Source: Cypionkella psychrotolerans (GTDB lineage: Bacteria; Pseudomonadota; Alphaproteobacteria; Rhodobacterales; Rhodobacteraceae). Taken from it: a DNA stretch of 64,000 nt. A program made the translations under genes and the position numbers. The stretch spans positions 168,093 to 232,092 of the forward strand of contig NZ_LGIC01000090.1 of the NCBI RefSeq assembly GCF_001294535.1, given 5' to 3'. The notes below the pieces were generated by a model. The model did no database searches. It saw nothing but the letters and a program-made list of their open reading frames with translations, and was not told the DNA's origin. The first letter of the stretch is position 1; each line of letters begins with the position of its first letter. Shown here one piece after another: positions 1-8,192 of the stretch.

Positions 1-1
1 G

Positions 2-901
2 TCTTTGTGCTATAATTCGGACTTGGCCGCCGAAGTGACGCTGCAACCGATCCGCCGCTATGGCTTTGATGCCGCGATCCTGTTTGCCGACATTCTGCTG
101 TTGCCGCAGGCCTTGGGGGCCGATCTGTGGTTCGAGACTGGCGAGGGCCCGCGCCTGTCAACCATCACCACGATGGCCGAGGTGCAGGCGCTGCGCTCAA
201 AAGACAGCATCCACGAAACCCTTGCACCGATCTACGAAACCGTCCGTATTCTCGCGCATGAATTGCCGCAGCAGACCACCCTGATCGGCTTTGCAGGCGC
301 GCCTTGGACGGTTGCGACCTATATGATCGCAGGTCGTGGCACCAAGGATCAAGGCCCAGCCCATGCCCTGAAAGCCACCGACCGCGCCGCCTTCGCCGCC
401 CTGATCGACGTGATCACCGAAGCCACCATCGACTATCTCTCGATGCAGGTTCAGGCCGGTGCCGAAGTGGTCAAGTTGTTCGACAGCTGGGCCGGATCGC
501 TGAAAGGCCAAGATTTCACCGATTTCGCCGTCAAACCCACCGCCCGCATCATCTCGGCGTTGAAGGCCAAGCACCCCGGTCTGCCGATCATCGCCTTCCC
601 GCGCGAAGCGAGCGCGGGCTATATCGGTTTCGCCAAAGCCACCGGAGCCGACTGTGTCGCCATCGACAATTCGGTCAGCCCGGAATGGGCGGCGGAGAAC
701 GTGCAATCGACGGGCTGCGTGCAGGGCAACCTCTCACCCACCCATATGGTGACCGGCGGGCAAGACTTGATCGACGCCACCCGGCGCGTCAAAGCCGCCT
801 TCCAAGGCGGCCCGCATATCTTCAACCTCGGCCACGGCATCACGCCGGATGCCGATCCAGAGAATGTCGCGCTGATGGTGGAAACCGTGCGGCAGCGGTG
901 A
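2..901 (+). CDS. hemE: Uroporphyrinogen decarboxylase, 5' end cut off by window
   Basis: This enzyme removes four carboxyl groups from uroporphyrinogen III to give coproporphyrinogen III in cytosolic haem synthesis. The frame is open from the first bases, so the N-terminus (roughly 45 residues by comparison with the usual ~340-residue family) lies upstream of the window. Visible family features are the [14 protein letters not shown] block, the signature [16 protein letters not shown], the KLFDSWAG block and [13 protein letters not shown] near the C-terminus. hemF, which acts on the product of this enzyme, lies about 3.5 kb downstream. The 92 nt after the stop show no clear hairpin terminator. 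Confidence 0.96.
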   Translation, partial: SLCYNSDLAAEVTLQPIRRYGFDAAILFADILLLPQALGADLWFETGEGPRLSTITTMAEVQALRSKDSIHETLAPIYETVRILAHELPQQTTLIGFAGAPWTVATYMIAGRGTKDQGPAHALKATDRAAFAALIDVITEATIDYLSMQVQAGAEVVKLFDSWAGSLKGQDFTDFAVKPTARIISALKAKHPGLPIIAFPREASAGYIGFAKATGADCVAIDNSVSPEWAAENVQSTGCVQGNLSPTHMVTGGQDLIDATRRVKAAFQGGPHIFNLGHGITPDADPENVALMVETVRQR

Positions 902-993
902 AAATTCGCCGCGTTTCCACCCGGCCCGCTTCTTGAGGGGCGCTTGTCGGCACGTTGGGCTAAACATCGCGACTTGAATCTTGGAGTCCCATA

Positions 994-2186
994 TTGCCCC
1001 TTCTGCCCGTCCTGCGCCTCGCCGCGCTCTGCGCATTTATGCCCGCCGCCGCTTTTAGTGCCGATCTGATCAGCTTCTGGGACAGCCCGCAGAAAGGTGC
1101 CAATGGCTTCAACGCCAAGCCGCAGGATGATGCCTATTTTAAAGCCTTGGCCGATACCGGGGCAACATGGGTACGGCTGACCTTCAGCAAATGGCAGGGC
1201 ACAGGCCGCGACTTCCTGATCGGCGATGCTGACCATTACTCTGGTCTCGTGCCCGAAGATCTGGCGGTTTGCGGGCCACTCTGGACGCCGCTCAAGCTGC
1301 CGGGCTGAAAGTGGTGATCGTGCCGCTCAGCCTGCCCGATGCGCGTTGGGTCCAGCAGAACGGTGGCAAATTTGATGATCGGCTGTGGTCTGATCCGGCC
1401 TTCGCCGATCAAGCGGTGCAGTTCTGGGGCGATCTGGCCGCCGCGCTAAAGGATCATCCTGCCATCGCGGGCTATAACCTGCTGAATGAACCCGCGCCGG
1501 AAAAGACCACGGGCCTTGCTGAAAACGGCGCGATGCCGGATTTGCTGGCGTGGCAAGCCGCCCAAGCCGGAACCCCGCGTGACCTGCCCAAGCTTTACAC
1601 CCGCATGATCACCGCGGTCCGCGCCGTTGATCCGGTGCCCCCGGTGATGGTGGACGGCGGCTCTTACGCCAATCCGCGCGCGCTGGCGGCATGGCCGGAA
1701 AAACTCGACGATGATCGCGTGCTCTACGCGTTCCACATGTATGAACCCTACGCCGCCACCAGCGCGCCCAACATGAAGCGCGATGTGCCGCTGCGCTATC
1801 CGGGTGTGACAACCGATTATGCCGGGGGCGAACAGGTCTGGAATCGGGCTGCCGTCGTCGCCCATATCGACCACGCCTTCGATTGGGCCGCAGCGCAAGG
1901 CCTGCCCCCCACCCGCATCGTCGCCGCCGAACTCGGCTGTATGCGGCTGTGGCCGGATTGCGCGACCTATCTGACCGACGTGATAGATGCTGTCGAGGCG
2001 CGCGGCGGCCACTGGGCGTTCTATTCCTTCCGCGAGGATGAATGGGAGGGCATGGACTATGAATTGCCCAACTCCGTGACTCCTGGCCGCTTCTATTACC
2101 TGTCGGAAGAAGGCAAAGCCGACAAGCTGCCAAGGGACGGCGCGCTGATTGGGATATTGCGGCAGCGGATGGGCGGTTCAGAGTAG
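994..2186 (+). pseudogene. Glycoside hydrolase family 5-type exported glycosidase, frameshifted
   Basis: The product would be a secreted endoglucanase-like hydrolase. The TTG start has GGAG seven nt upstream, followed by a signal peptide ending near AAAFSA. The reading frame breaks at the TTT run at 1268-1270: the first frame runs into a stop at 1308, while the family sequence continues one frame back as (L)RATLDAAQAAGLKV to 2186. One extra T in this run would restore a protein of about 397 residues. After the break the family landmarks are intact: LLNEP (proton donor Glu) near 1483 and AAELGC (nucleophile Glu) near 1926. The lesion may be a real mutation or a homopolymer sequencing error. 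I found no canonical slippery site for programmed frameshifting. Confidence 0.8.
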
Positions 2187-2291
2187 CAGTCAAATACCCG
2201 CCCCGCTGCCATGCGGCCCAACCGATCACATTTTAGGTCATAGATATTGACTTACCCTCCGCCCAGCGCAAATGTCGCCACCAAACCGTTT

Positions 2292-2298
2292 GGGAGGA
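2292..2298 (+). promoter_or_regulatory. Ribosome binding site deciding the aminotransferase start
   Basis: GGGAGGA lies 5 nt before the GTG at 2304. The longer in-frame option, a TTG at 2247, has no comparable site. This favours GTG 2304 as the start. Confidence 0.6.
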
Positions 2299-2303
2299 CT
2301 GTC

Positions 2304-3515
2304 GTGGAGTGGAATAGTGTTCTGGCGACGCGCAATGCGCGGATGAAAGCCTCGGAAATTCGTGAGCTTTTGAAGCTGCTGGATCAGCCCGACATCATTT
2401 CCTTCGCGGGCGGTATTCCCGACCCTGCCTTGTTCCCCACCGAAGCTTTTCGCGATGCCTTCTCGGCGGCTTTGACCGGCCCCAAGGCGGGGGCTGCCCT
2501 GCAATATTCGGTATCAGAGGGCTATAAGCCGCTGCGCGATTGGATCGTGGCCGAGATGGGCAAGATCGGTGTGCCCTGCACGGCGGATAACATTCTGATC
2601 ACCTCAGGCTCACAGCAAGCGCTTGATTATCTGGCGAAACTGATGATCTCACCGAATGACACCGTGCTGGTCGGCTGGCCGACCTATCTGGGTGCTCTGG
2701 GCGCGTTCAACGCCTACGAGCCGACCTACGACCGCCTTGACCCCAACTCCAACCGCCCCGCCGCCGATTTCACGGCAAAGGCCGAAGCCGCGGGGGGCCG
2801 GGTGAAATTCGCTTATCTTTCGGTCGATTTTGCCAATCCCACAGGTGAAACCATCGCCCGCTCTGCCCGTGAGGCGGTGATTGATCTTGCTGATGAAATG
2901 AACATCGCCGTGGTTGAGGACGCCGCCTATCAAACGCTGCGCTATGACGGCGAGGCGATTCCGCCGATTCTGGCGCTGGAAATCGCCCGCAAGGGTAGCA
3001 TTGAAAACTGCCGCACGTTGTACTGTGGCAGCTTTTCCAAATCGCTCGCCCCCGGCCTGCGGGTGGGCTGGGTTTGCGGCGCATCCGAGGTGATCAGTCG
3101 CCTTGTACTGATGAAACAAGCCGCCGATCTACATTCAGCCACAACTAACCAGATCGTCACCCACCATGTCGCCAGCACCCAATTCGACCCCCATGTCGCC
3201 AAGCTGCGGCAAACCTACAAAGCCCGCCGCGATCACCTGCTCAAGGCGCTGACCCGTGAGATGCCCGACGGCGTCAGCTGGACCAAACCCGAGGGCGGCA
3301 TGTTCATCTGGCTGACCTTACCGGAACGGATGGACGGCGCAGATCTGCTCGCGCAATCGTTGCAAACTGAGCGGGTGGCTTTCGTCCCCGGTCGCGCCTT
3401 CTTCGCCGATGGCAGCAATGGCAACACCCTGCGCCTGTCGTTTTCCTGCGCCGATGAGGCCGCGATTGACGAGGGCATGAAGCGTTTGGGCCGCCTGATC
3501 GCCAGCCAGCCATGA
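2304..3515 (+). CDS. PLP-dependent class I/II aminotransferase (2-aminoadipate/aromatic type)
   Basis: A fold-type I pyridoxal-phosphate aminotransferase of about 403 residues from the GTG start, in the family of 2-aminoadipate and aromatic aminotransferases. Supporting features are the N-terminal ISFAGGIPDPALFP block typical of this group, the QYSVSEGYKPLRDWI block, the VGWPTYLGAL cofactor loop, the FANPTGETI stretch, and the Schiff-base lysine in CGSFSKSLAPGLRVGW. It is cytosolic and the substrate cannot be told from sequence alone. The start rests on the strong Shine-Dalgarno before 2304; an upstream TTG at 2247 would add 19 residues. It is followed after 13 nt by an EamA-type exporter, so the two are probably co-transcribed, which suggests amino-acid or keto-acid handling. 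Confidence 0.88.
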   Translation: MEWNSVLATRNARMKASEIRELLKLLDQPDIISFAGGIPDPALFPTEAFRDAFSAALTGPKAGAALQYSVSEGYKPLRDWIVAEMGKIGVPCTADNILITSGSQQALDYLAKLMISPNDTVLVGWPTYLGALGAFNAYEPTYDRLDPNSNRPAADFTAKAEAAGGRVKFAYLSVDFANPTGETIARSAREAVIDLADEMNIAVVEDAAYQTLRYDGEAIPPILALEIARKGSIENCRTLYCGSFSKSLAPGLRVGWVCGASEVISRLVLMKQAADLHSATTNQIVTHHVASTQFDPHVAKLRQTYKARRDHLLKALTREMPDGVSWTKPEGGMFIWLTLPERMDGADLLAQSLQTERVAFVPGRAFFADGSNGNTLRLSFSCADEAAIDEGMKRLGRLIASQP

Positions 3516-3528
3516 ACGGTTTCGGGGC

Positions 3529-4422
3529 ATGAGCAGCCTTTGGGTGCTGGCAGCGCTGCTTGGCTCCATCGGCCAAGTTGCGCGCAACGCCATGCAGTCG
3601 AGCCTCACCCGGCAGATCGGCACTGTTGGGGCGACGCAAGTGCGCTTCCTGTTCGGCCTGCCGTTTGCGGTGCTGTTTCTTGCGCTGGTCACGCTTGCGA
3701 CAGGCGAAGCCATTCCGATCCCTAACCTGCCCAGCCTCGGCTTCACCGTCGCGGGCGCTTTGGCGCAGATCGCCGCCACTGGCCTGATGCTGGTGGTGAT
3801 GAAGTCGCAAAGCTTCGCCGTCACCACCGCTTGGCTGAAAACCGAGCCTGTCATCGTGGCGCTTGCCGCAGCGCTGATCCTGCGCGATCCGATCAGCCTG
3901 CCGGTTCTGGCCGCCATCGTGATCGCCAGCGCCGGGGTAATGCTGATGTCGATCAAACCCGGCACCCGTGTCTGGCAGTTGGGTCGGCCCGCCCTTACCG
4001 GTCTTCTGGCGGGCGGGTTGTTTGGCGCATCAGCCATCGGCTTTCGGGGTGGCATCACCCATCTCGACCAAGGCGGCTTTCTGATCCGCGCCACCTCGAC
4101 CCTCGCGCTGAGCCTGCTGATCCAAACCGCCACCCTGCTGATCTGGATGGCACTGTTCAACCGCGCCGCGTTGCGGGCCTCTTTCGCGGTCTGGAGGTCA
4201 TCGCTGTTTGCAGGCTTCCTTGGCGCTTTCGCCTCGCAGTTCTGGTTCATTGGCTTCGCGCTGACCTCCGCCGCCAATGTCCGCACCTTGGCGCTGGTCG
4301 AGGTGATCTTCGCCACCGCCGTCTCGCGCTATGCGTTCAATCAGCCCGTCACCCGCCGCCAGATCATCGGCATGACGGTGATTGTGCTGGGCGTCGGCCT
4401 GTTGCTGCGGCTGCAAGCCTAG
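3529..4422 (+). CDS. EamA/DMT-superfamily inner-membrane transporter
   Basis: A 297-residue integral membrane protein of the drug/metabolite transporter superfamily. Hydrophobic segments repeat along the whole length, as expected for ten membrane helices arranged as two EamA repeats; the second half contains the typical LVEVIFATAVSRYAF and PVTRRQIIGMTVIVLGV stretches near the C-terminus. The substrate is unknown; family members export amino acids or other small metabolites. The gene starts 13 nt after the aminotransferase stop and is probably translated from the same message. Its stop overlaps the hemF stop on the other strand through a shared CTAG, so the two genes converge with no spacer. 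Confidence 0.88.
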   Translation: MSSLWVLAALLGSIGQVARNAMQSSLTRQIGTVGATQVRFLFGLPFAVLFLALVTLATGEAIPIPNLPSLGFTVAGALAQIAATGLMLVVMKSQSFAVTTAWLKTEPVIVALAAALILRDPISLPVLAAIVIASAGVMLMSIKPGTRVWQLGRPALTGLLAGGLFGASAIGFRGGITHLDQGGFLIRATSTLALSLLIQTATLLIWMALFNRAALRASFAVWRSSLFAGFLGAFASQFWFIGFALTSAANVRTLALVEVIFATAVSRYAFNQPVTRRQIIGMTVIVLGVGLLLRLQA

Positions 4423-5273
4423 GTCCACTTGGCAATCGGCGGCAGGCTCATCAGCACCGCATTGGCATCATGGCCGGATTCCAGACCGAATTTCGTGCCG
4501 CGATCATAGACCAGATTATACTCGGCATAGAGCCCGCGATGGATCAGTTGCGCCTCACGGTCAGCGTCCGACCAAGGGGTGGAAAGGCGGCGTTCGGTGA
4601 GCGGGACAAAGGCAGGCAGGAAGGCACGGCCCACATCCTGCGTCAAAGCAAAATCCTCTGCCCAATCGCCGGTGTTCAGATCATCGTAGAAAATCCCGCC
4701 GACACCGCGCGCGCGGCCCCGGTGCGGGATGAAGAAATACTCATCCGCCCAAGCCTTGAATTTCGCATAGTAATCAGGGTGATGCACATCACAAGCCGCC
4801 CGCATTGCGCTATGGAAATGCGCGGTATCCTCGGGGTATTCCAGACAGGGGTTCAAATCCGCGCCGCCGCCAAACCACCAAGCATGCGGCGTCCAGAACA
4901 TCCGCGTGTTCATATGCACCGCCGGACAATGCGGGTTGACCATATGCGCCACCAGAGAAATCCCGCTGGCCCAAAACCGGGGGTCTTTGTCCATGCCCGG
5001 CACCCCACGCGCCGCCATCGCCTTTTGCGCCCGCTCACCCAAAGCGCCATGCACTTCCGAGACGTTGACCCCCACCTTCTCAAACACCGCACCGCCGCGC
5101 AGCACCGACATGAGGCCGCCGCCGCCATCCGCGCGGGTGGTCGGTGTCACTTCAAAGCGCGCAGCCTTGCCGTAGCTCGCCTCAAGCCCTTCAAAAGTCA
5201 AAATAATCTGATTGCGCAAGGTGCGAAACCAAGCCGAGGCTTGCGCCTTTTCTATGCTGAAATCCTCGGCCAT
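4419..5273 (-). CDS. hemF: Oxygen-dependent coproporphyrinogen III oxidase
   Basis: Converts coproporphyrinogen III to protoporphyrinogen IX with molecular oxygen, a late cytosolic step of haem synthesis. Its 284 residues match the family. Landmarks are GGGGLMSVLRGGAVFEK (about 50-66), CPAVHMNTRMFW with the catalytic-region His near 120, WWFGGGADLNP near 132-142, and the YDRGTKFGLESG block near the C-terminus. The ATG lies at the only good start. Together with hemE it covers two haem steps within 5 kb, although the genes are on opposite strands. The 3' end abuts the EamA gene. Confidence 0.97.
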   Translation of the reverse strand: MAEDFSIEKAQASAWFRTLRNQIILTFEGLEASYGKAARFEVTPTTRADGGGGLMSVLRGGAVFEKVGVNVSEVHGALGERAQKAMAARGVPGMDKDPRFWASGISLVAHMVNPHCPAVHMNTRMFWTPHAWWFGGGADLNPCLEYPEDTAHFHSAMRAACDVHHPDYYAKFKAWADEYFFIPHRGRARGVGGIFYDDLNTGDWAEDFALTQDVGRAFLPAFVPLTERRLSTPWSDADREAQLIHRGLYAEYNLVYDRGTKFGLESGHDANAVLMSLPPIAKWT

Positions 5274-5375
5274 GCCTCGCCCTTTTCGCTTATAATCCGG
5301 GGCCAGCGCCCGTGTTATGGCATATCAAGCGCGTGGCCCTATAGTAAAGCCAGCATCCCATTTTGTGAGTCGCCC

Positions 5376-5765
5376 ATGAAACGCATCGTCCTGCCTGCCC
5401 TGCTGATCCTCGCCGCCTGTGGCACTCCACAAGAAAACTGCATCAGCGGGGCCACCCGCGACATGCGTGTGGTGGATCGCCTGATTGCCGAGACCGAAGG
5501 CAATATTCAGCGCGGCTATGCCTATGAAACCGTTACCCTTTCGCGCACGGTTTGGCGGCAATGCGGATATCGCGGCAAACCCGGGAAACCGGATATGGGT
5601 CCGCAAATGTGCCTTGATGATGTAGATTACACCGAGCAACGCCCCAAAGCCATCGACCTGAACGCCGAATCCGCCAAACTCGCCAGCCTAAAAGCCAAAC
5701 GCGCGGTGCAAGCCAAGGCCGCTAGCCCGTCGATCAAGGCATGTAAGGCGCAATACCCGGAGTAA
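5376..5765 (+). CDS. Small lipoprotein of unknown function
   Basis: A 129-residue protein with a short signal peptide and a clear lipobox (LLILAAC, Cys near 15), so it should be lipid-anchored. The mature part contains four more cysteines in the first ~95 residues and one near the C-terminus, and an alanine- and lysine-rich segment that may be helical. No enzymatic motif is recognised. The ATG was chosen because the signal peptide begins there; the frame is open far upstream, but that part runs antisense through hemF and is not coding. It is followed by a post-stop repeat element with a GTGAA-loop hairpin. Confidence 0.75.
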   Translation: MKRIVLPALLILAACGTPQENCISGATRDMRVVDRLIAETEGNIQRGYAYETVTLSRTVWRQCGYRGKPGKPDMGPQMCLDDVDYTEQRPKAIDLNAESAKLASLKAKRAVQAKAASPSIKACKAQYPE

Positions 5766-5781
5766 ATTGCTACAATTTGAC

Positions 5782-5842
5782 TAAAATTGTCATCCTCTGT
5801 GCTCAAATATCCCACGGGGTCTGGGGTGTGAAACCCCAGCGC
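5782..5842. repeat. Post-stop extragenic repeat with GTGAA-loop hairpin, copy 1
   Basis: A 25-nt box at 5789-5813 (starting GTCATCCTCTGTGC) is followed by a 7-bp hairpin, 5821-5827 with 5833-5839, closed by the loop GTGAA. The same layout occurs at 10462. The box is the near reverse complement (one mismatch) of 60852-60876. It lies between convergent genes directly after a stop codon, which fits a 3'-end processing or terminator role; there is no T-run. Confidence 0.75.
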
Positions 5843-5868
5843 GTAGCCCAAGAGCCTAACCAAGAAAC

Positions 5869-6837
5869 TTACCGCGTGCGGATCGGATACGACGCCCGCG
5901 TTACCCGAAACGCCTTGTCGCCGCCGATTTCCTCGACCTGCTTGAACAAGGTGACCAGCAACTTGTCGTAAGGCAGATGCCGATTGGCAACCATCCACAG
6001 GCTGCCTGAGGGGCTTAGGCCGCGCCGCGCGGCTTTGATAAACGCCATGCCCAGCCCCGCATCCGCCTCGCGCGCGGTGTGGAAGGGCGGGTTCATCACC
6101 ACGCTGTCCCACAGCCGCACAGGCTTGAAGGTGGTCGCATCGGCCCAGTGAAACTTTGCGCGGGGGTCGGGGATGTTGACCCGAGCGCAGACCAAGGCCT
6201 CGGCCTCTGCCTCGACCAGATCGAGTTCCTTGACACCTTCCCGCGCCAAGATCGCCCGTGACAGATAGCCCCAGCCCGCCCCCAGATCGGCGACACGCGC
6301 CCCGAGTTTGGCAGGCAGCGCGGCTGCCAACAGGGCTGAGCCGCGATCCGGCCCATCAGACGAGAACACCGCGGGCAGGGTTTGGAAGCCGCCTTCAACC
6401 TGCATGGGGTTCGCCGCCCATTCAGCCAATGCCGGGCCGGGTTTCACCACCGCCAGCTTACCATGAGCTTTCGACAACGCCTCGCCGACCTCAAGGCCCA
6501 AGGCCTTGCAATCTTTCAGCAACGTTTCAACCCCGTCGGTCTTTTGGCCATCGACGACGATAATATCCGCACCCAAAGCCTCGGCCATCAAAGCCCGTGC
6601 TTCGGCTTTCGCGCGTGGCACGCAGACGATGGCAATGCTGCCCGAACCCTCGGTCCGGTAGCCTTGCGCTGCAAAATAATCGTGGTCGGGTTTAAAGCCG
6701 GTTTTCACCACCACGCGGTCCTGCGGCAAAGCCGACAGATCATCCCCCGCGCGAGGCCGCAACACCACAATATCGCCCACAGCAGGCAACACCAAAGCGC
6801 CGCTTTGCAGCGCCAATTCCAACCGGGCCGAGCGCAT
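5869..6837 (-). CDS. RsmC/RlmG-like class I SAM-dependent methyltransferase
   Basis: A 322-residue methyltransferase of the family that methylates guanine N2 in ribosomal RNA. The C-terminal catalytic half has the SAM-binding motif VADLGAGWGYLS and the substrate-base motif VVMNPPFHT, typical of amino-methylating enzymes such as RsmC and RlmG. The N-terminal half (about 1-150) is a degenerate methyltransferase-like domain, as in RsmC. The exact rRNA position cannot be assigned. The start at 6837 is only 27 nt from the clpS stop, and both genes are on the minus strand, so they may share a transcript. Confidence 0.85.
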   Translation of the reverse strand: MRSARLELALQSGALVLPAVGDIVVLRPRAGDDLSALPQDRVVVKTGFKPDHDYFAAQGYRTEGSGSIAIVCVPRAKAEARALMAEALGADIIVVDGQKTDGVETLLKDCKALGLEVGEALSKAHGKLAVVKPGPALAEWAANPMQVEGGFQTLPAVFSSDGPDRGSALLAAALPAKLGARVADLGAGWGYLSRAILAREGVKELDLVEAEAEALVCARVNIPDPRAKFHWADATTFKPVRLWDSVVMNPPFHTAREADAGLGMAFIKAARRGLSPSGSLWMVANRHLPYDKLLVTLFKQVEEIGGDKAFRVTRASYPIRTR

Positions 6838-6864
6838 GAAAGCCGCCTGTTCTTTGCTAAAAGT

Positions 6865-7185
6865 TTATTCTTTTTCCATCGTGCATTGCAACGGATGCTG
6901 GTGCCGGCGGGCGAAATCCATCACCTGCGCCACTTTGGTCTCCGCGATCTCATAGGAAAACACGCCGACCACCGCCAGACCCTTTTTGTGAACCGCCAGC
7001 ATGATCTCAAAACTTTGCGCGTGGTTCAGGCCGAAAAACCGTTCCAGAATATGCACAACAAATTCCATCGGCGTGTAATCATCGTTCAAAAGCATAACCT
7101 TATACAGCGGAGGTCGCTGCGTCTTGGTCTTGGTTTTGGTCAGAATCGAGGTATCATTGCCGGGGCCATGCGGCGCGTCGGACAT
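6865..7185 (-). CDS. clpS: ClpS adaptor of the ClpAP protease
   Basis: ClpS delivers N-degron substrates to ClpA. From the ATG at 7185 the protein has 106 residues, the usual length; the frame is open 31 codons further but those residues are not ClpS-like. Landmarks are [17 protein letters not shown], which carries the Asn-Asp pair that binds the substrate N-terminus, LAVHKKG with the conserved His, and a C-terminal CTMEKE like many alphaproteobacterial ClpS. The N-terminal tail is lysine/threonine rich. It lies upstream of the methyltransferase and is divergent from the HAD hydrolase gene. Confidence 0.96.
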   Translation of the reverse strand: MSDAPHGPGNDTSILTKTKTKTQRPPLYKVMLLNDDYTPMEFVVHILERFFGLNHAQSFEIMLAVHKKGLAVVGVFSYEIAETKVAQVMDFARRHQHPLQCTMEKE

Positions 7186-7332
7186 CGTGGGTTCAGTCAG
7201 GCCTGCAATGGGGTTCACGCGGATAGGCTCCGTTTGGCAGATTCGGAATTTCGGTTGCACTATCGTAATATAGCGCATTTCTGCCTTGCGAAAAGACCCT
7301 CAGCTTGGATGATGGCGCGACAGGGGGACAAT

Positions 7333-8040
7333 ATGCTGACAACGATAGGTTTTGATGCCGATGACACGCTGTGGCAGAACGAAAGTTTCTTCCGCCTGAC
7401 GCAAGATCGCTTCACGCAACTGCTGGCGGATTACTGCGACGCGGATCATTTGCACATGCAGCTTTTGGCAGCCGAGCGGCGCAATCTCGGGCATTATGGC
7501 TTTGGCGTCAAAGGCTTCACTCTGTCGATGATTGAAACTGCGATTGAAGTCACCGAAGGCCGGGTGCCATCCTTGGTGATTGCCGAGATCATGGCGGCGG
7601 GACGCGAGATGTTGGCGCATCCGATCGAACTTTTGCCCCATGCGCGGGCGGCGGTTAAAACCTTGGCGGCCAGCCACCGAGTCGTTTTGATCACCAAGGG
7701 CGATCTGCTGGATCAAGAGCGCAAGCTGGCGCAATCGGGCTTGGGCGATCTGTTTCACGGCGTCGAAATCGTCTCGGACAAGACCGCCAAATCCTATTCG
7801 GCGATTTTCGCCCGTCATGGCACCGGGGCGGATCAGGCAATGATGATCGGCAACTCGTTGAAATCAGACGTGCTTCCGGCATTGGCTGCGGGAGCCTACG
7901 GCGTGCATATCCCACATGGGCTGACCTGGGCGCTGGAACACGCCGATGCGCCGCAGGGGATGGACAGATTCTTCAGCCTGCCAAGCCTTGCCGAACTGCC
8001 CGATCTTGTGGCCAGCCTGCCAAATCACCACCATCCCTAG
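7333..8040 (+). CDS. HAD-superfamily hydrolase
   Basis: A 235-residue haloacid-dehalogenase-fold hydrolase, probably a small-molecule phosphatase. All four motifs are present: GFDADDTLW near the N-terminus (nucleophile and acid Asp), LITKG (motif II), a conserved Lys in VSDKTAKSY (motif III), and MIGNSLKSD (motif IV, metal-binding Asp). The segment between motif I and II forms a helical cap of the YjjG/FCP type. The ATG at 7333 is preceded by GGGGG at the right distance; the frame is open much further upstream but only antisense to clpS. A hairpin with T-tract follows the stop. Confidence 0.88.
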   Translation: MLTTIGFDADDTLWQNESFFRLTQDRFTQLLADYCDADHLHMQLLAAERRNLGHYGFGVKGFTLSMIETAIEVTEGRVPSLVIAEIMAAGREMLAHPIELLPHARAAVKTLAASHRVVLITKGDLLDQERKLAQSGLGDLFHGVEIVSDKTAKSYSAIFARHGTGADQAMMIGNSLKSDVLPALAAGAYGVHIPHGLTWALEHADAPQGMDRFFSLPSLAELPDLVASLPNHHHP

Positions 8041-8088
8041 GGTGCAAGCGGCAATTTCGGCACATAAACCACAGTTTATATTCCCCAG

Positions 8089-8113
8089 AACCCCTTTTAG
8101 AATAAGGGGTTTT
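8089..8113 (+). terminator. Rho-independent terminator after the HAD gene
   Basis: A perfect 8-bp stem (8089-8096 with 8104-8111) encloses a 7-nt loop and runs into TTTT. It is 49 nt after the HAD stop and upstream of the carboxypeptidase gene, so it separates the two units. Confidence 0.7.
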
Positions 8114-8192
8114 CCTGAATCACCTGCTGTGCTAGCTTTTTAGCAAGCAGAACAAAGCCCCCGTTTAATGAGGGGTAAATGAGGCAGACCAA

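Noticed and set aside
1269..1308. Programmed frameshift in the GH5 gene
   Set aside because: The overlap lacks a canonical X-XXY-YYZ slippery heptamer and no stimulating structure is evident.
3831..5375. A long open plus-strand frame continuous with the small lipoprotein gene
   Set aside because: It runs through the EamA gene in another frame and antisense through hemF, has low-complexity Arg/His-rich translation and no ribosome site. Only the part from 5376 is a real gene.
6382..7332. Open frame upstream of the HAD hydrolase
   Set aside because: It is antisense to the methyltransferase gene and clpS. The HAD family starts exactly at the ATG with a good ribosome site.
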